Source: Periconia sp. R9002
Taxonomy: Eukaryota > Ascomycota > Dothideomycetes > Pleosporales > Periconiaceae
DNA length: 64,000 nt
Reading direction: 5' to 3'
Assembly: GCA_023627715.1 (NCBI GenBank)
Contig: JAMAHW010000072.1
Span: 62,001 to 126,000, forward strand
The notes under the pieces were generated by a model. That model did not search any database, was not told the origin of the DNA, and worked only from the letters and a program-made list of their open reading frames with translations. Each line of letters begins with the position of its first letter. The stretch's first letter is position 1. Below are positions 1 through 12,879 of the stretch, piece by piece. The position numbers and the translations under genes are program-made.

Positions 1-2
1 GT

Positions 3-1364
3 GATGAAGGGATGGACATCGCTGAGATTTCCACGAAAACTGGGATTGAACACCTAAAACTATGTACGCGAAGCTACTCTTAGGTTGTGTGGAGAAAAAA
101 ATTCCCATAGAACTAACAATGATGTCTTTGTTTGCATAGCGCGGATAATGCGATGCCTGGCTTCAATACATGTCTTTCGCCTGACTGGCCCCGAACGATT
201 CGCCAATAACAGGATTTCTGCTCAACTTGTCGACAACAAACATTTAAGCGCGTACATCTCCATGTTGTAAGTCATGAAATGTAAGAATGAATTATTGCAG
301 AGTACTAACCGGATTATCATAGCTCTGGAGACATTTACACCGCAGCAGAAAGGCTCCCAAAATACCTTCTCGGGCCCCAAGGTGCATCCTACAGTGTGAC
401 AGAAACTGCTTGGCACGAAGCGCTCGGCACCTCCAAACCGAGATGGGAATGGCTTGCTGAAAAAATAAATCCCAATGAAATTCAAAACGACGGTGTTGGC
501 TATCCAGGTGTTCCTGACCCGAGCCTGTTTGCACACTACGTTCCTGATACCGATGGAAAGATTCCACGACCCGAATTGCAGCTTTTCGGGCTAGGCATGG
601 TGGGTGGAGGGAGGTCACAAAGCGCTGCTCAGCCTTATGGTCAGCGTAATCCTCATGCTAAAAAGACCTGGAAGCATACTAACCATCTCGACAGACTTCC
701 CATGGAGGGACTTGCCCATTGGCGCAACTGTTGTTGATGTCGGCGGTGGTGTTGGCGGATTTTCCTTGCAGCTCCTCCGCGTCTACCCCCATCTCAACTG
801 TGTCGTTGAAGATCGCGCTGAAGTCGTGCAGCAAGGCAAGCAAGAGTTCTGGCCTCAGCAAGCACCTGATCTGCTTCAATCCGGTCAAGTCAGATTCATA
901 GCCCACGACTTCTTCAAACCAAACCCAATTGAGGGTGCCGACGTTTATTTCTTACGTGGCGTTTTGTAGGTTCACTACTCCATTAGGAACTGCTCTGCAC
1001 AACTTATTTGAAGAATCCGCTAACACTAACCGAAAGGCACGATTGGTCCGACGACTACTGCATCCAGATTCTAACCGGCGTACGTAATGCGATGTCGGAT
1101 AAGTCGCGTATCTTACTTTGCGAGCAAGTCATGAATTCCCCCTACGGCTGTGACGAGCTCGCTTCTGCACCCTCTCCTCTTCCAGGGAACTATGGATACT
1201 TTGGCAGATTTCAGGCGGCGCGCGATCTTAGTCTTATGGCTTGCATTAACGGCATTGAGCGAACACCCGCCCAGTTTAAAGATTTGATCGAGAAGGCAGG
1301 TCTCAAGCTGGTCAAAATTCATGAGCTCAGGTCTATCTATTGCATGATTGAGATTACGAAATAA
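3..1364 (+). CDS. O-methyltransferase, SAM-dependent (5' end outside window)
   Basis: Transfers a methyl group from SAM to a hydroxyl of a small molecule; here most likely a tailoring step on the polyketide. Exons as read: <3..63, 140..266, 323..639, 695..965, 1037..1364. The last two introns are well supported because they restore the SAM-binding glycine motif VDVGGGVGGF and the catalytic-histidine segment LHDW. The donor at 640 (GTCAGC) is the least certain; it was chosen because it gives the right phase and the usual spacing before DFPWRDLP. The visible part is about 367 residues and covers the end of the winged-helix N-terminal domain plus the whole Rossmann methyltransferase domain (family PF00891). 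The start codon and roughly 40-50 residues lie left of the window. It is the cluster gene nearest the PKS and is transcribed divergently from it, with about 0.8 kb between their 3' ends. Confidence 0.88.
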
Positions 1365-1482
1365 AATCTCCAGGCTTGGGCTGGCGAAGGCCTTAGGATT
1401 TCATATGATTATGAAAGACTATCGGTAGGGAAAGATTCAACACACTCTACTCCTGATCGCTATCCGTTACCTGTATATTTTC

Positions 1483-2022
1483 CTACGCATGCAGATGCAG
1501 ATTCTTTCTCAATTTGTGTTCCTCAAACCATTGAATGAACTTCGTTAGTCGCTTGAAACATCGATAATGAAATATCGCGCGAGTGTCTTCGCGTCTATCA
1601 TGGGTTACCCTCACATAAAGATAATAACATGATCCAGTGTAGCGAGAAGGATGAAGTTGAAGTTGACATCTAGTATCATGATACGTTTCCTTTTCTCCTG
1701 CTTTAACGTGAACCTCATTCTTAACGGTCTTGGCGGTATGCCCAGTCCGACCGATATACGATACCGGTAGAGAGAGCGGAAAATACGGAACTATGTATCT
1801 GAAGAGGAAATGCCGTATAGAGATGCTTCCTGGTGGAAGGTTATTGGCTGGCATTGTGATAAGATATTCTCTCATAAACAAATTGATGTCTCGTTGAAGA
1901 TGCGAAAGATAGGTACGCCAGATAACGGCCGGGCGACTCAACTCAGAAGTGTATAATGTAAAACCGTTTTGCGTGCAGCGACTTCCACTTCGCTCATCAA
2001 CGTGCGCCTTGAAAAGCGACAA
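1483..2022 (-). CDS. hypothetical protein, 179 aa
   Basis: An uninterrupted minus-strand ORF between the 3' ends of the O-methyltransferase and the PKS. It starts MSLFKAHVDERSG and ends HKLRKNLHLHA. It has no signal peptide, no membrane segment and no motif I recognise. Its composition is protein-like, rich in aromatic and basic residues towards the C-terminus, and no neighbouring gene explains it in another frame. It could be a small real gene, one exon of a larger one, or a relic. Nothing ties it functionally to the cluster except position. Confidence 0.4.
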   Translation of the reverse strand: MSLFKAHVDERSGSRCTQNGFTLYTSELSRPAVIWRTYLSHLQRDINLFMREYLITMPANNLPPGSISIRHFLFRYIVPYFPLSLPVSYIGRTGHTAKTVKNEVHVKAGEKETYHDTRCQLQLHPSRYTGSCYYLYVRVTHDRREDTRAIFHYRCFKRLTKFIQWFEEHKLRKNLHLHA

Positions 2023-2171
2023 AAAACAAAAACATGACTATTGATGAAGACCATGGCTTGGAAATTCTTACTATTCAAAATTCTATTCAATTTTATCATC
2101 TATACCATTGAGAATTATCTAAAGAAATCCATTCTCTGCCAACAAATCACGATCTGTGGAAGATACATTGA

Positions 2172-5100
2172 TTACAATGCCCCGATTGCACGCTTCAGAA
2201 ATCCGGTCATTTTCTGTACCTGCAACAACAGCTTAGTATACAGTTATATTTTCAGGACGTGGAATGTGAACTTACAATTGGTTCTCTCATCATTGTGAAA
2301 TGATTTCCCTCCATGCTTACACATGTGATGTTGTCCTCTCCCAACAATTTTCCCCATCCATTACTTCCAAAGTCGGTCCGATCACCAATCAAGAAGGCAA
2401 TGCTCGGCGACAGATCTTGCGACTGGGAGAATCGTTTTCCATCATCATTGACGTCTTGGTAAAGGTTCTCCCTCGCCCAGATAATGAACGTATTCGGCGC
2501 CTTCTTGGGGTTCATAGGGACTGGCTTGTAACTTGCAAGGTTTCGAACGCTGGCCTCAAAATGCGGGATTAGCCACGACGGTGGGGCCGCAGAGTTGCGC
2601 TGGCTATTGAGCAAGCCCTTACTCTCAATGAATCGGAGAAGCTCGGAGGGAAGGGGCTCAATATCGCCGGGACAAGGAGAGTCAATCAGTAACAGATTTT
2701 CTACAATTTCGCCTTGTCTTTGGAGCTCGCAGGCGATTTGGTATGCAAGGACACCACCAGCTGACCAGCCTCCCAGGTTATAAGGCCCCTTGTTTTGACG
2801 TCGCCGGATTTCAGTTAGATATTGAAGAGCGACACTCTCGATACCCTCAGTGTAACCCTCAGGCGTTTTCATGTATGGACAGTTGAGGCCGTAAATACAT
2901 ACGGAGGAAGAGAGTGAAGGGAAGACGGCGTAGGATGTCGCAGATCCGGACCCGTCAGGTAAGAGGAACAAGATCTTTGAAGCGGTTTTCGGGTTGCCTC
3001 TGAGGAGTATCGATGTGGCAGGGGCTTTTTCTATCTCCATCTCCTCATCTTCCGAATTGACGGAGGTCGCGAGGCTTTCATCTAGTAAACTTCCTCCTGA
3101 ACTGTAGGGGGTAGAGGTTTCGGTGACACCTTTGAGGCTGAATGCGGCAATGGCAAATCTAGCGTCGCGGACCGTGGGATTGTCTGTGAAAAATGATGTG
3201 GGAATGTCCAGGTCCAGTTCCTCGCGGATTCGACCAGTGATGGATAGGGCCATCAGAGAGTCGACGCCTATGTCGCCGAATTCCGCGGCATCAACAAGTT
3301 CAGACGGGTCCGTGCCCAGTTCATCAGATATGATTCCACAAATCTGTTCTATGGCTGAATCAGATGCAATATTGCCTCGGTTCAGGTCTCCGGTATGATC
3401 TGGGTCTTCGTCCACGGCCTCGTCCGAGACATTGCCACCACCACCATCATCATCATCGTCATGGGCCCCTGACGCATTACCAACGACCGCTTGGTCACCT
3501 ATCAGACTGAGTAAGGCAGACTTAGCTTCACCAATGGTTGAGTTGTCTATGAAGAGCGAGGTAGGAACATCCAAATCGAGCTCTTCCCGTAATCTACCAG
3601 AGAGAGAAAGTGCCATGAGAGAGTCTACACCAATGTTGGCAAACTCAGATTCGTCAAGCAGTTCCGAAGTGTCCATGCCAAGTTCATCAGCAATGATGCT
3701 CATCAAGGTGTCAAGCATACGGTCGGTTTCGCGTCGGACTGTATGACGAGATCCAGGATTGTTCACCCTCTGGATGACTTTGAATGGCTGGTGATGCTTC
3801 GATCCTGTCTTTTTGACATGTTTTCGTGGAGCACCTGGCGCGATGAAGCCGTTGGTTGGCGGGAGTAGTTTGTTGAGAAGAGTGCGTGGAATGGCTTGGA
3901 ATTTTACGCCACCTATCACAGCAACAACGTGATCCTTTTCAAAAACATACACATCTCCGGCCATGGTATTCCTGGGCCCGGGCTGCATCTTGACATAGTT
4001 TCGGTAAGTTATCTCGCCGGATATCGGGCGGGCGACCTTGCAATAATCCCAGCCGTGAGAAATGTAAACGACCTTGTTGTGATCCACAGCATCGGAAGCA
4101 TTCAGGACATATCCAGAGAGGTGAGCAATGTTGTCGATCCAATATGGATTGTAGGCGAAATCGCTGTCGTCTTCATTGACGGTAAATCTGATCGACGAGG
4201 CAGCTTCGAAGTTTTCGCTGTCAATAAGAACCTCTGTCATTCCATGGTAATTTTTGTTGTAATTGACCAAGCTTGAAAACCGTTCGTATGCCTCCTTGCG
4301 GTCTACCTTTTTCGTAGCTCCACTATCAAGGCCTTGAGCCAACAAATCCATACGCGAGCGGATTAGATAGGCGATGCGTGCCCAATCGCTCAACCAGGCC
4401 TTGGTATCGCCATATTGAATGGTGCACGACGCATGTAAGTCCCACGTCTTGCCATCCGTAGCCAAGCTAGTGTACTTGAAACTGACTGATTTGATTGGTC
4501 TCTCTGCTGTGGCTGTGATCTTTACCTTGTGTGGCTTTGTCGCATCGCGCGTCTTTCCGATCAATGGTTTCATGATTTCGAGACCACGAATGTCCATGCC
4601 GATATCTGCCACCGGATTCTCAGCTGCTTTTCGATATAGCTGGCCTGCGAGAGTGAGTGCCATATCGGCGTACACTGCCTAAAATATTGTCAGTATTTAC
4701 TATCAGGATTTGACAAGTACATACCGATGGAGTGAGGGCCGATCCGTTTATCAGATGTCCGGAAATAGCTTCATGAAGGTCAGGGTGCATTAAGTCAGAT
4801 TCGGCCTCCAAAATGACAGTTGACTTCCCGAGATTCTCTTTGGTGATATTCTGAATGGAAGCGGTTGTCGGTCTGTTCTTGGGCTTCTTCAACTTGGCCG
4901 GTGCTGCTGTCAGCTCCCCCTTAGTCAATTGCCAATTATTGGTATATTCAATCCAATAGTTTTTGAGGTCAAATGAATAGCGGGGAAGCTGAAAGACTTC
5001 ATACGAAGATTCGTAATCATGATAGACCTCGTTCCAGGATATCGTTGCGCCATGTAGGTGAAGAGTACTCAGTGCGTTCGCGATTGATTTCCAAGGATCT

Positions 5101-8100
5101 TCGTTTTTGCGGAGTGACGATACTGTCACTGTCTGTTTCCCGAGGTTTGACTTGGCAAAGGCAGAAACAACAGGCGTGGGTCCAAGTTCTAGGAAAACTG
5201 TGCTTGGGCTGATCACACCATCCTCCTTCGCAGCCGCGATGGCCCCCATAAAATTGACTGGTTCTCTAGCATGGCGTGCTAAGAACTTGGGACCAAACAC
5301 CCCTCCTCGCGAGACAGCTTCCTGAAGTAGCGGAGAAATAACGGGTATCTCTGGATCATGAAAAGTGAGAGGTTCCGCGACACTTTGGAGGGCGTCCATA
5401 ATAGCAGATACTTGGCTGGAGTGGAAGGCGTAGGCTGTTGGCAGGACGATGCATTTGATGCCGGCATCCTTGACTATCTTTGAGTAGGACAGTATTTGAT
5501 TTGTAGGCCCACTGATGACCGTCTCTCGAGGGCCATTGACACAAGCTACTTCGAGTTCTTCACCTTCAAGAAGTTTGTGGACAGCATCCACGGACGTTCC
5601 AATGGCCAGCATGGCATGGGTTCCTACAGAGCACTTCTCTTCGAGGAGTTGTGCCCTTCGACCGACAAGAAAGATGGCATCGCTTATGGAGACTACGCCT
5701 GCAACGTTCAGTGCCGCGTACTGTCCAAGGCTGTGGCCAAGCACAGCGCTCGGTACAACTCCCCAAGACTTCCACAATCGTGCCAACGCCATTTGGATAC
5801 AAGTTAGACCAAGTTGTACAATGACCGGTGGGAGCAAATCTATGTCTGAGATCGTTCCGTCAATAAGAGGGAGAAAAGAGGGGAACCCTTGATTCCGGCC
5901 AATGCGGTCGAATTCCAGAATGTCAGTGCGAAACTGCTTCGAATCTTCAAATAAGGTCTTTCCAAGCGCCGGATAGTGAGATCCTTGGCCGGTAAAAAGG
6001 AAGCATAGTTTCGGGGTATTCTTCGAGAGTGCTTTGACAGGCTGTTCTTGAGAGGAGGCTAGTTTTTGCTTGACGTTTTCGATACTCAACGCCGCAAAAG
6101 AGACGCGGAAATTGTGATGCATTCTTCTTGCCATCAAAGTGTAAGAAAGACTTGCCAGTGATTTGTTCGGGTTCTGATCCAGATAAGCGATAAGGTTTTC
6201 GACGTTCTTCTTCAGTGATGAAGCCGATCTCGCCGTGACGGAGATGACGAAAGAACCCCTGGGGTCAGGCCGCCCAGAGATACGTGCGGGTGCATCTTCA
6301 AGAAGCATACCAGTGTTCCCACCGGATGCGCCGAAGTTGTTCAAGTACGCTAGTCTTTTGCCTTCTTCTGGTCGAAGCCAAGGCGTTTCTTTGAATGGAA
6401 TACGGATGCCTCTCTGCTCTAAGTCGTCTGGGAAGGTATGATTGATGACTCCTTTGATTCCGACGTGAGGAGGAATGGCATTTCTTTCAAACATTAGTAG
6501 GACCTTCATCAAAGAGGCCATACCAGCTGCTGCCTCTCCATGGCCCATATTGGCTTTCACAGCGCCTAGGTGAAGTGGTTTTCCAGCAGATCGTCCTTGG
6601 TGCCGCGGAGCAAAGACGTTAGAGATGGATTTCATTTCAATACCGTCTCCGATTTGCTGCAGCGATGTTAGCGAAAACTAAAGGAATGGCAAGTATCAGA
6701 CAAACCGTGCCAGTACCTGCAACCCGTGTAGTCAGTATCAGCTGCTGTTCAAAGAAATGAAATCTGGGCAAAGAAAGGCTTGCTGATTTCTATGTCTGGG
6801 ATTATTCAAATAGAACCCAGCGGAAAAACTGCAATTGGAAAGTGAACCTGTCGGGGATATACATACCGTGCATCTCCACGTAGCTGACATCTCTAGCATC
6901 CACGTTGGCTTCATTCAAGATTTTGTGGTAGAGCAACTCCTGCGCCGGGCCATATGGCTGCGTTATTGATACAGCATCGCACGAGTGATTTGTAGCTGTT
7001 CCAAGTACAACAGCTAGAATAGGGTCATTGTCAATTTCGGCGTCGGACAGCCTCTTCAAAACAACTGCACCAACTCCATCTCCACGGCAATATCCATCCG
7101 CTCCATCATCAAATGGTTTACAATTTCCTGTTTTCGACAAGAACTGTGCTCGACTAAGCCCCGCGTACAAATCAGGGCTAGTCATAACATTGAGGCCACC
7201 GGCGATTGCAGTATCGCATTCTTTAGCACGAAGGGCTGAACACGCTAGCTGAATGGCTGCGAAACTTGATGAGCAAGCGGTATCCACAGAATAACCTATA
7301 ATTTTATCACTTAGTTTAGTACTCTCAGGTAATATATAAAAGCACGCAAGGAGTGTCTGACTTGTCTGACAGGTAATGAAGTTCTCTTAACGCCGGTTGA
7401 TGTCGGTCGCGAAGGAAACAAAAACTGAAAAATTTACGTACTTGGACCACCGAATTTGAAATGGTAGTTGATGCGCCCGGAGGCAAATGCCCGGATATTG
7501 CCAGGGATATAGTATGTGTCAATATTCTCTGCCGCATTCACCGCACGCCAGTCGTCACTGGTCTGGCCATAGAATGTCCCAACACGTGCTAACATTGACG
7601 AAGGGGTCCTATTGGGAACAAACCCGGACATCTCGAGCGCTTCATAGGCTGTAATCATACCTAATCTCTGCATTGGGTCGGTTTGGTAGGCTTCGCGGGG
7701 TGACATATTAAAGAACTTTGGGTCGAAAAGGCCTGGTTCCTCAATGAAACAGCCATACGGGGTGTGTGAGGTGTTTTTCTTCTTGCCCGTCGGATCCGTA
7801 TGCGCATCAACATCCCAACGATCTGCAGGAACTGGTCTATGGAGATCCAGTCCCTGCTCTAGCACACGCCAGAAATTTTCCAGCGTGTCAGCACTGGGGA
7901 AACGTCCTGCCATTCCCACAATGGCGATTTTAGTCGTATTGTCCGGTACATTCGAGAAAGCTTCCAATGAGCCAAATTGTTGTCCGAGAGTGATTTCAAG
8001 GCCTTTGACTTTCTTTAAAGCTGAGACAATGCTGCTCATTGCATTTGATGGGCCTACTGATGTCACTCGACATATTTTGTTGCATGAAGCCCTCCCATGA

Positions 8101-9171
8101 TTAGTGAGTTGGGTAAGCAATCCAGTGAAAGAAAGTGGCCGATTTAGAATTTCATGTACGACGTTCCTCATCAATTGGTGAAATCGGGTATTGGAAAGTG
8201 CTTCTCTAGGACCTCCTGAAATAACTTCGACCAAAGGTTGGGCAGACTTGATGTTGGTGGTCTCGAGAGGCTGCAGGACATCTTCAATGTCATCGGTATC
8301 GTATATGTGCGAAGCGTGGAACGGTCCAAATATATCGAGCTGGACTAGTTTATGTTTTTTGAAGTGCGCGGACTCCTCAAACAAAGACTTCAGGGTTTCT
8401 GGTGGCCCGCTTACTGTAACCGCATCTCTACTAGCAGAGCTGAGATAGGCACAACTAGCTTTTGGAATGCTCTAATAATTTCGTCAATTGTCGAAAGCAT
8501 TCATTTGGGAGTCACATTACTTTTGATTTATTGAACTTTTCAAGCTCATAAGCTGCAGCTTCCTTCTGCACCCCTATCACGAGTGTCGACCAGCTCCGAG
8601 CGGCATTATCGTCTCTACTTGTCGATAATCTTTGGGTAGCTTTAAACACTTTCACACCAATTCGAAATGCCACTTGGACAGTCTTCAGTGCAAAGGGTAC
8701 AAGGTCCACAAGACTTTGGCTTGCTGATATCGCAGTAGCAGCCAGTAACCCGGTGCATAGTCCCGCGAAAACGGTCTCAGATGGGACGATATATCGAGAA
8801 GGATGGTCATCAAAATAGCTGAAATCGTCGTCAAAGTTACCTTCATTGAGACTTTGGATATCTATCGAACAGATTGCTTACCTCATGACACTTGCTAATT
8901 GGTATATGCATGTGAGCGTGGACTCGAGGATGGGGTTGCGTGAGCTCGATCCTCTGTACCTCTTCACTAGTTCCGGAAAGTCTGTGAACGGGGGTATCTG
9001 CTTCTGCACATGACGGGGCTGTTTGTTGATTTCCTCACGAAGAGTCTCAGGTAACTTTTGGATGAAATGCTGAAAGACAAGACCTCGTCGGCGCCCACAG
9101 AGTTTGTCAAGAGGCTCACGGAAGTCGCCCGTCTCGTCCCCAAACACGAAGACGTCAAATTTGCTCTTCAT
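2172..9171 (-). CDS. Non-reducing polyketide synthase (SAT-KS-MAT-PT-ACP-ACP-TE)
   Basis: Builds an aromatic polyketide from malonyl-CoA. Exons (transcript order): 8882..9171, 8521..8818, 7442..8471, 6867..7295, 6706..6716, 4725..6656, 2276..4678, 2172..2219; 6441 nt, 2146 aa. SAT about 1-370 (GLCTG, Cys118; GPFHA, His248). KS about 376-800 (DTACSSS, Cys547; HGTG, His682; MGHGE, His725). MAT about 900-1220 (GHSLGQ, Ser995). PT about 1290-1600 (His1320 in [11 protein letters not shown]; probable Asp at 1526-1529). ACP1 DSL Ser1683, ACP2 DSL Ser1804, joined by an Asp/Gly-rich linker. TE with GWSAGG (Ser1969) and a late HFTMMRE segment. The fifth exon is only 11 nt, and a last 48-nt exon supplies the true C-terminus. 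There is no methyltransferase, reductase or ketoreductase domain. The TE suggests release by Claisen cyclisation or hydrolysis. The length is usual for a two-ACP NR-PKS. The start was chosen because the SAT fold begins directly after it ([14 protein letters not shown]). Confidence 0.96.
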
Positions 9172-12100
9172 GATTTCTGACGGCAAACTGCAAATTATTG
9201 TTGACGCTAGAAAGAAACCTCGGTATGGCAAACAAGATTAAAAACGGGGGGAAACATAGGAAAACTATCTGAGGCATATGTATTCCGCACGCTATCATCT
9301 TAACCCCTAAGGTTTCACGGCTTTTTGGTACGGCGATTGAGCATCATAGCCACAGCCAGCCTCAAGTCGGTAATACTGGGATCAGAAGGGTCCCTGCGCA
9401 TTAATCTTCAGGGTCTCTTCCTTCAAGAAAATGAAGACTTCCGAATGGCGGCCGGCAAAAATTGGCCGGTAATGATAGTCTCTGCGCATCTGACCGCAGT
9501 GTCATTTGATTGGGTGAATTATCGGATGTGTCGGTAAAACTGGGGTGAACTGGTATTAATGCCCGGTAAACTGTCTTCCGCCACCTCAATGCAGGTATCT
9601 AAAATGTGATCGACGATAGAACACCGGTAAAAAATACTACTACCTTACCTCTCAAGATGGAAGTCGAAGTTGATATGAGAGTGAAGGGAAAGGTGAAGGT
9701 GGAAGAAGTTTTGCGCTAGCCCGGGCATTGAGCACGTGACTTCATCCCTGTGGTGCTGACACCCAAGTGATGCCTCTCCCCCGACGGCTTACTTCAACAG
9801 CTCTATGCATAAACGTTTATGACGCTACACAATACCGAAAACGTCCGCCATGCCAAATGGAGGAAGAGAGGCGCATCTACACAATAGCATGGCCAATCTT
9901 CGTGGACCGGACCGTAGCACAATGATTGGCGATGTCGCACGACAGCGGTAGTCGGATAGCATATATACCCCGTCTCATGCGACTAGCAAACTTCGTATTA
10001 TATCGTAAAATCCGCCAGTCTGACAATAAATCACAGCCTATGATCCGGAGTTCCGGGGCGCTGTGGCCAGCTCCGAACGCGTATTACGGCATCAGAAAAC
10101 ACTGGTTATCTAGTAATTCAAGCAGATCTGCTTGATCATAAGTCAGTATCTTCTTTGGGAGCTTCTACAATATAATAAGACCCAGCGTCCTGGGCTGTGA
10201 CGCGTGTCCTAATGTTCCATCTACGATCAACAGATGAAACGACGGCAAGTTTTCGAGTTGGAATGGGTTGATAGTGGCGGTACACCCAGGTCTTATATAA
10301 ATGTCCTCTACATAATTTTCCCGCTCCAACTAACTCTGCGATTGAGATATATCAGCTCAGGATCTGTAAATGTCTGTCAATTTCTTGATCTTTCTTCGCT
10401 GATGCTAGACAGGATGACGAGACATAGAACAACATGACTGAGCTGGAGCTCAATGGTAGTAATGAGGCAAACAATTTTGGGAAAAGTGCAATTTAGAAGT
10501 GCTTTGCTGGCTATCGCGGAGATTGAAAAGACGGCCCTATCGATATTAAACATCCTTTGGGAAACACTATTGTGAGAACGTTATCAAAGGCAAGCAGAGC
10601 TTCTGCTCCATTTCTGGAACGGGACCCAAACGTATATGATCTCTGGTTTAGTAATGGAATGAATTAAAAGGCAGTGTTGCGTTACAGAGGATTTTTGCAG
10701 TTCATGATCAAAATAGCTGAGATTTAACTCACTTCTCTGAAGAGAATTGCGAGTCAAGAGGTTAACGAAAAACCATAACCAAGGCCGCAGATACGTTGAA
10801 TGAATTATCAATGTCTATCAGATGATTTTACGAAGATTTTGCTCTGTATAGTGTTCAATAGAGCCGGATCAGGGAGCCCAAATGCATTCTGTACCTATCA
10901 ATTTGTGCTCCACTGCTGAGCCATGACAAGCTTCAATTGAAGTCCCATTCATTCCAATCTCAAACCAAATCATTGACATCCATGTTAATACCTTTGTTAA
11001 CCGTGAATAATATCCCCAATCAACTGCAATAAGGAAAACACTTTGTTAAGATACTCTGCGATGTTTTATTCCAACGTTTCATTTCATTCCTTACATTTCC
11101 TCAATCTGTTGAAGTGCTTGTAATTTTTTGATCTATCCTTTAAATTATTCTGGATGCATGGTATTGACTTGGGTGATCGCCTTGGCATTCCCTCAGTGAT
11201 TAACGTGAAATCACGTACAATCTTATACTTCATAGATTATTCATAAGAGTCTGCGATCATCCCACAGCAAATCTTTTTCTTCCAACTAATGTCTATTTCT
11301 GTATCTTGGCAGTCTAATGTCCCTTTGAGAAGAGCTCTGATCTACAGATTCCTATGAGCACTGATGATAAGTTCTCTTCCTTGTGGCCTGCTACCATTGC
11401 TTGCGACGCTATTCTGTGGTAAAATTGCCTGAAATCGATATATTGAAACTCAGCAAGCAATATCGGGGTCTGATAACATCGCGCAATTTAGTGGGAGCAG
11501 CGTTCCCAGGAATATGCTGCTATACTATGATCGCCCCCAGCATTACAAGGCACGCCGCAATTCGAAAGCGATTGGGTTCACAAGATCATCAGCAATGCAA
11601 GTACAGGGATCTGGCTGATGATGCCACGTGACATTGCAGAGCTTCCGACGACACCCATGTCATTTTCTTCCCACTAAATACCAGCTGAAACAAAACCACT
11701 ATACTAACGCCGCGGGAACATATCGCAAAAGCAAGAACGATTTACCTAGGCAGTCTGCCGTATTCCGTATTGATTATGTGAGGCGCACGCGCTATACATG
11801 CATACTTGTACATCTTACCCCAATCAGTATACACGCGCTCGCATTGCTCGTATTAAACTCACCCAAATAATTGTACGTGTGGCTGCCTATCGGTTTTGCT
11901 CAGTAATGAGATCTGCAACAAGATTGAGTACTATACTCAAGCAAGTACCCATATGCGAACTGAGTGGGGGTCCTCAAATCAAGCGGTGACGCTCGCGGGC
12001 TTGTCCGGGGTTTTCTATCGCACACAAGTTAGAGTCAACGCATCCAACATGCCCGTGTCGTTGGTTTGGCGCCTCATAACAAGCTCTAAGCACCTCCCTC

Positions 12101-12879
12101 TCCCGTAACTGCCCGCATAAACTATATTCTCACCTAGGCCTGAGTTTGCATAGCCATCCCCTAAGTCAAATAAAGTTCGAATCGCGAGAACTGGTCATTT
12201 TTTATTTTTAAGAAATTTGTATTACTGGAAATGGGCGGCTATCGATTTGAGTTTTCATGCTGAATATTTGGGTAACCTTCACCATAGGAATAAGGTGGTT
12301 TAGATCTAGGGTTCGTGATTATTATGTAGATCCTTGATACCATGATGTAGAGTCGAGCAATCTGCCATCGCTTATTGGGTGCAGTGGGCTACGTTATTCA
12401 ACTATGGCAAATTGATCGTCACCATCCCGTTATCCATGTATCGAATAACATTATCGATGGTTAGCGACCTCGTAGAAGCTTACTCGGTATAAGCTTCAGC
12501 AAGCGTTACGGATTGGTATTGTAATTAGCCTATGCTGTACGTTGGTGTTGGCAGGGGGAGGCGTTTTGCTAGTGAATAGGCAAATGACGTTTCTTCTTAT
12601 GCATACCTGCAATAAGACTATTTCCTCCACCACATCCGTAAGACCTGACATTTGCACTACCATAAATGTTACCTTACAAGCCCCAGCTGTGGGTCTAGTT
12701 CTGATCAGCTAGCCACCATACTATATCCTACTCTGGTAGGAGGCTGATTGCGTGTTCAGTATTAATCATACAGCTCTTCTTTCTTCGGTAGAGATTGATT
12801 TCCCACTATCTTCAGCAACACTAGTTCATCAAAGTTGCGAAAAATCGAATAAAGGTTACTATTCAAAAACCGGAGAATC
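9172..12879. other. Gene-free stretch upstream of the PKS and the regulator
   Basis: About 3.7 kb between the divergent starts of the PKS and the Zn2Cys6 regulator. I see no convincing coding region: open frames are under 85 codons, lack family motifs and are not joinable by obvious introns. The 500 bp next to the PKS hold several CGGTAA motifs (listed separately). The rest is moderately AT-rich and without clear repeats. It must contain the promoters of both genes. It could also be where cluster genes were lost. Confidence 0.6.
9452..9630. promoter_or_regulatory. Candidate regulator sites upstream of the PKS (CGGTAA x4)
   Basis: The hexamer CGGTAA occurs at 9467, 9532, 9564 and 9625, within 460 bp upstream of the PKS start; three of the four copies are CCGGTAA. 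The first sits at the edge of an inverted repeat, CCGGC (9452-9456) and GCCGG (9465-9469). Zn2Cys6 proteins typically bind CGG half-sites, and such a regulator lies 3.7 kb away. Further copies are at 16190 and 18041 (plus strand) and 17972 (minus strand) in the gap before the halogenase. CCGGTAA also occurs outside the cluster (for example near 40880), so the link to this regulator is only a suggestion. Confidence 0.25.

Noticed and set aside
2252..2275. PKS stop codon at 2252
   Set aside because: A consensus intron (2220-2275) removes it and yields a normal thioesterase C-terminus ending at 2172.
5496..5892. Plus-strand ORFs over the MAT domain
   Set aside because: They are mirror frames of a well-supported PKS exon with no motifs of their own.
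12160..12200. Possible tRNA B-box (AGTTCGAATCG)
   Set aside because: No matching acceptor stem, D-arm or A-box could be folded around it.
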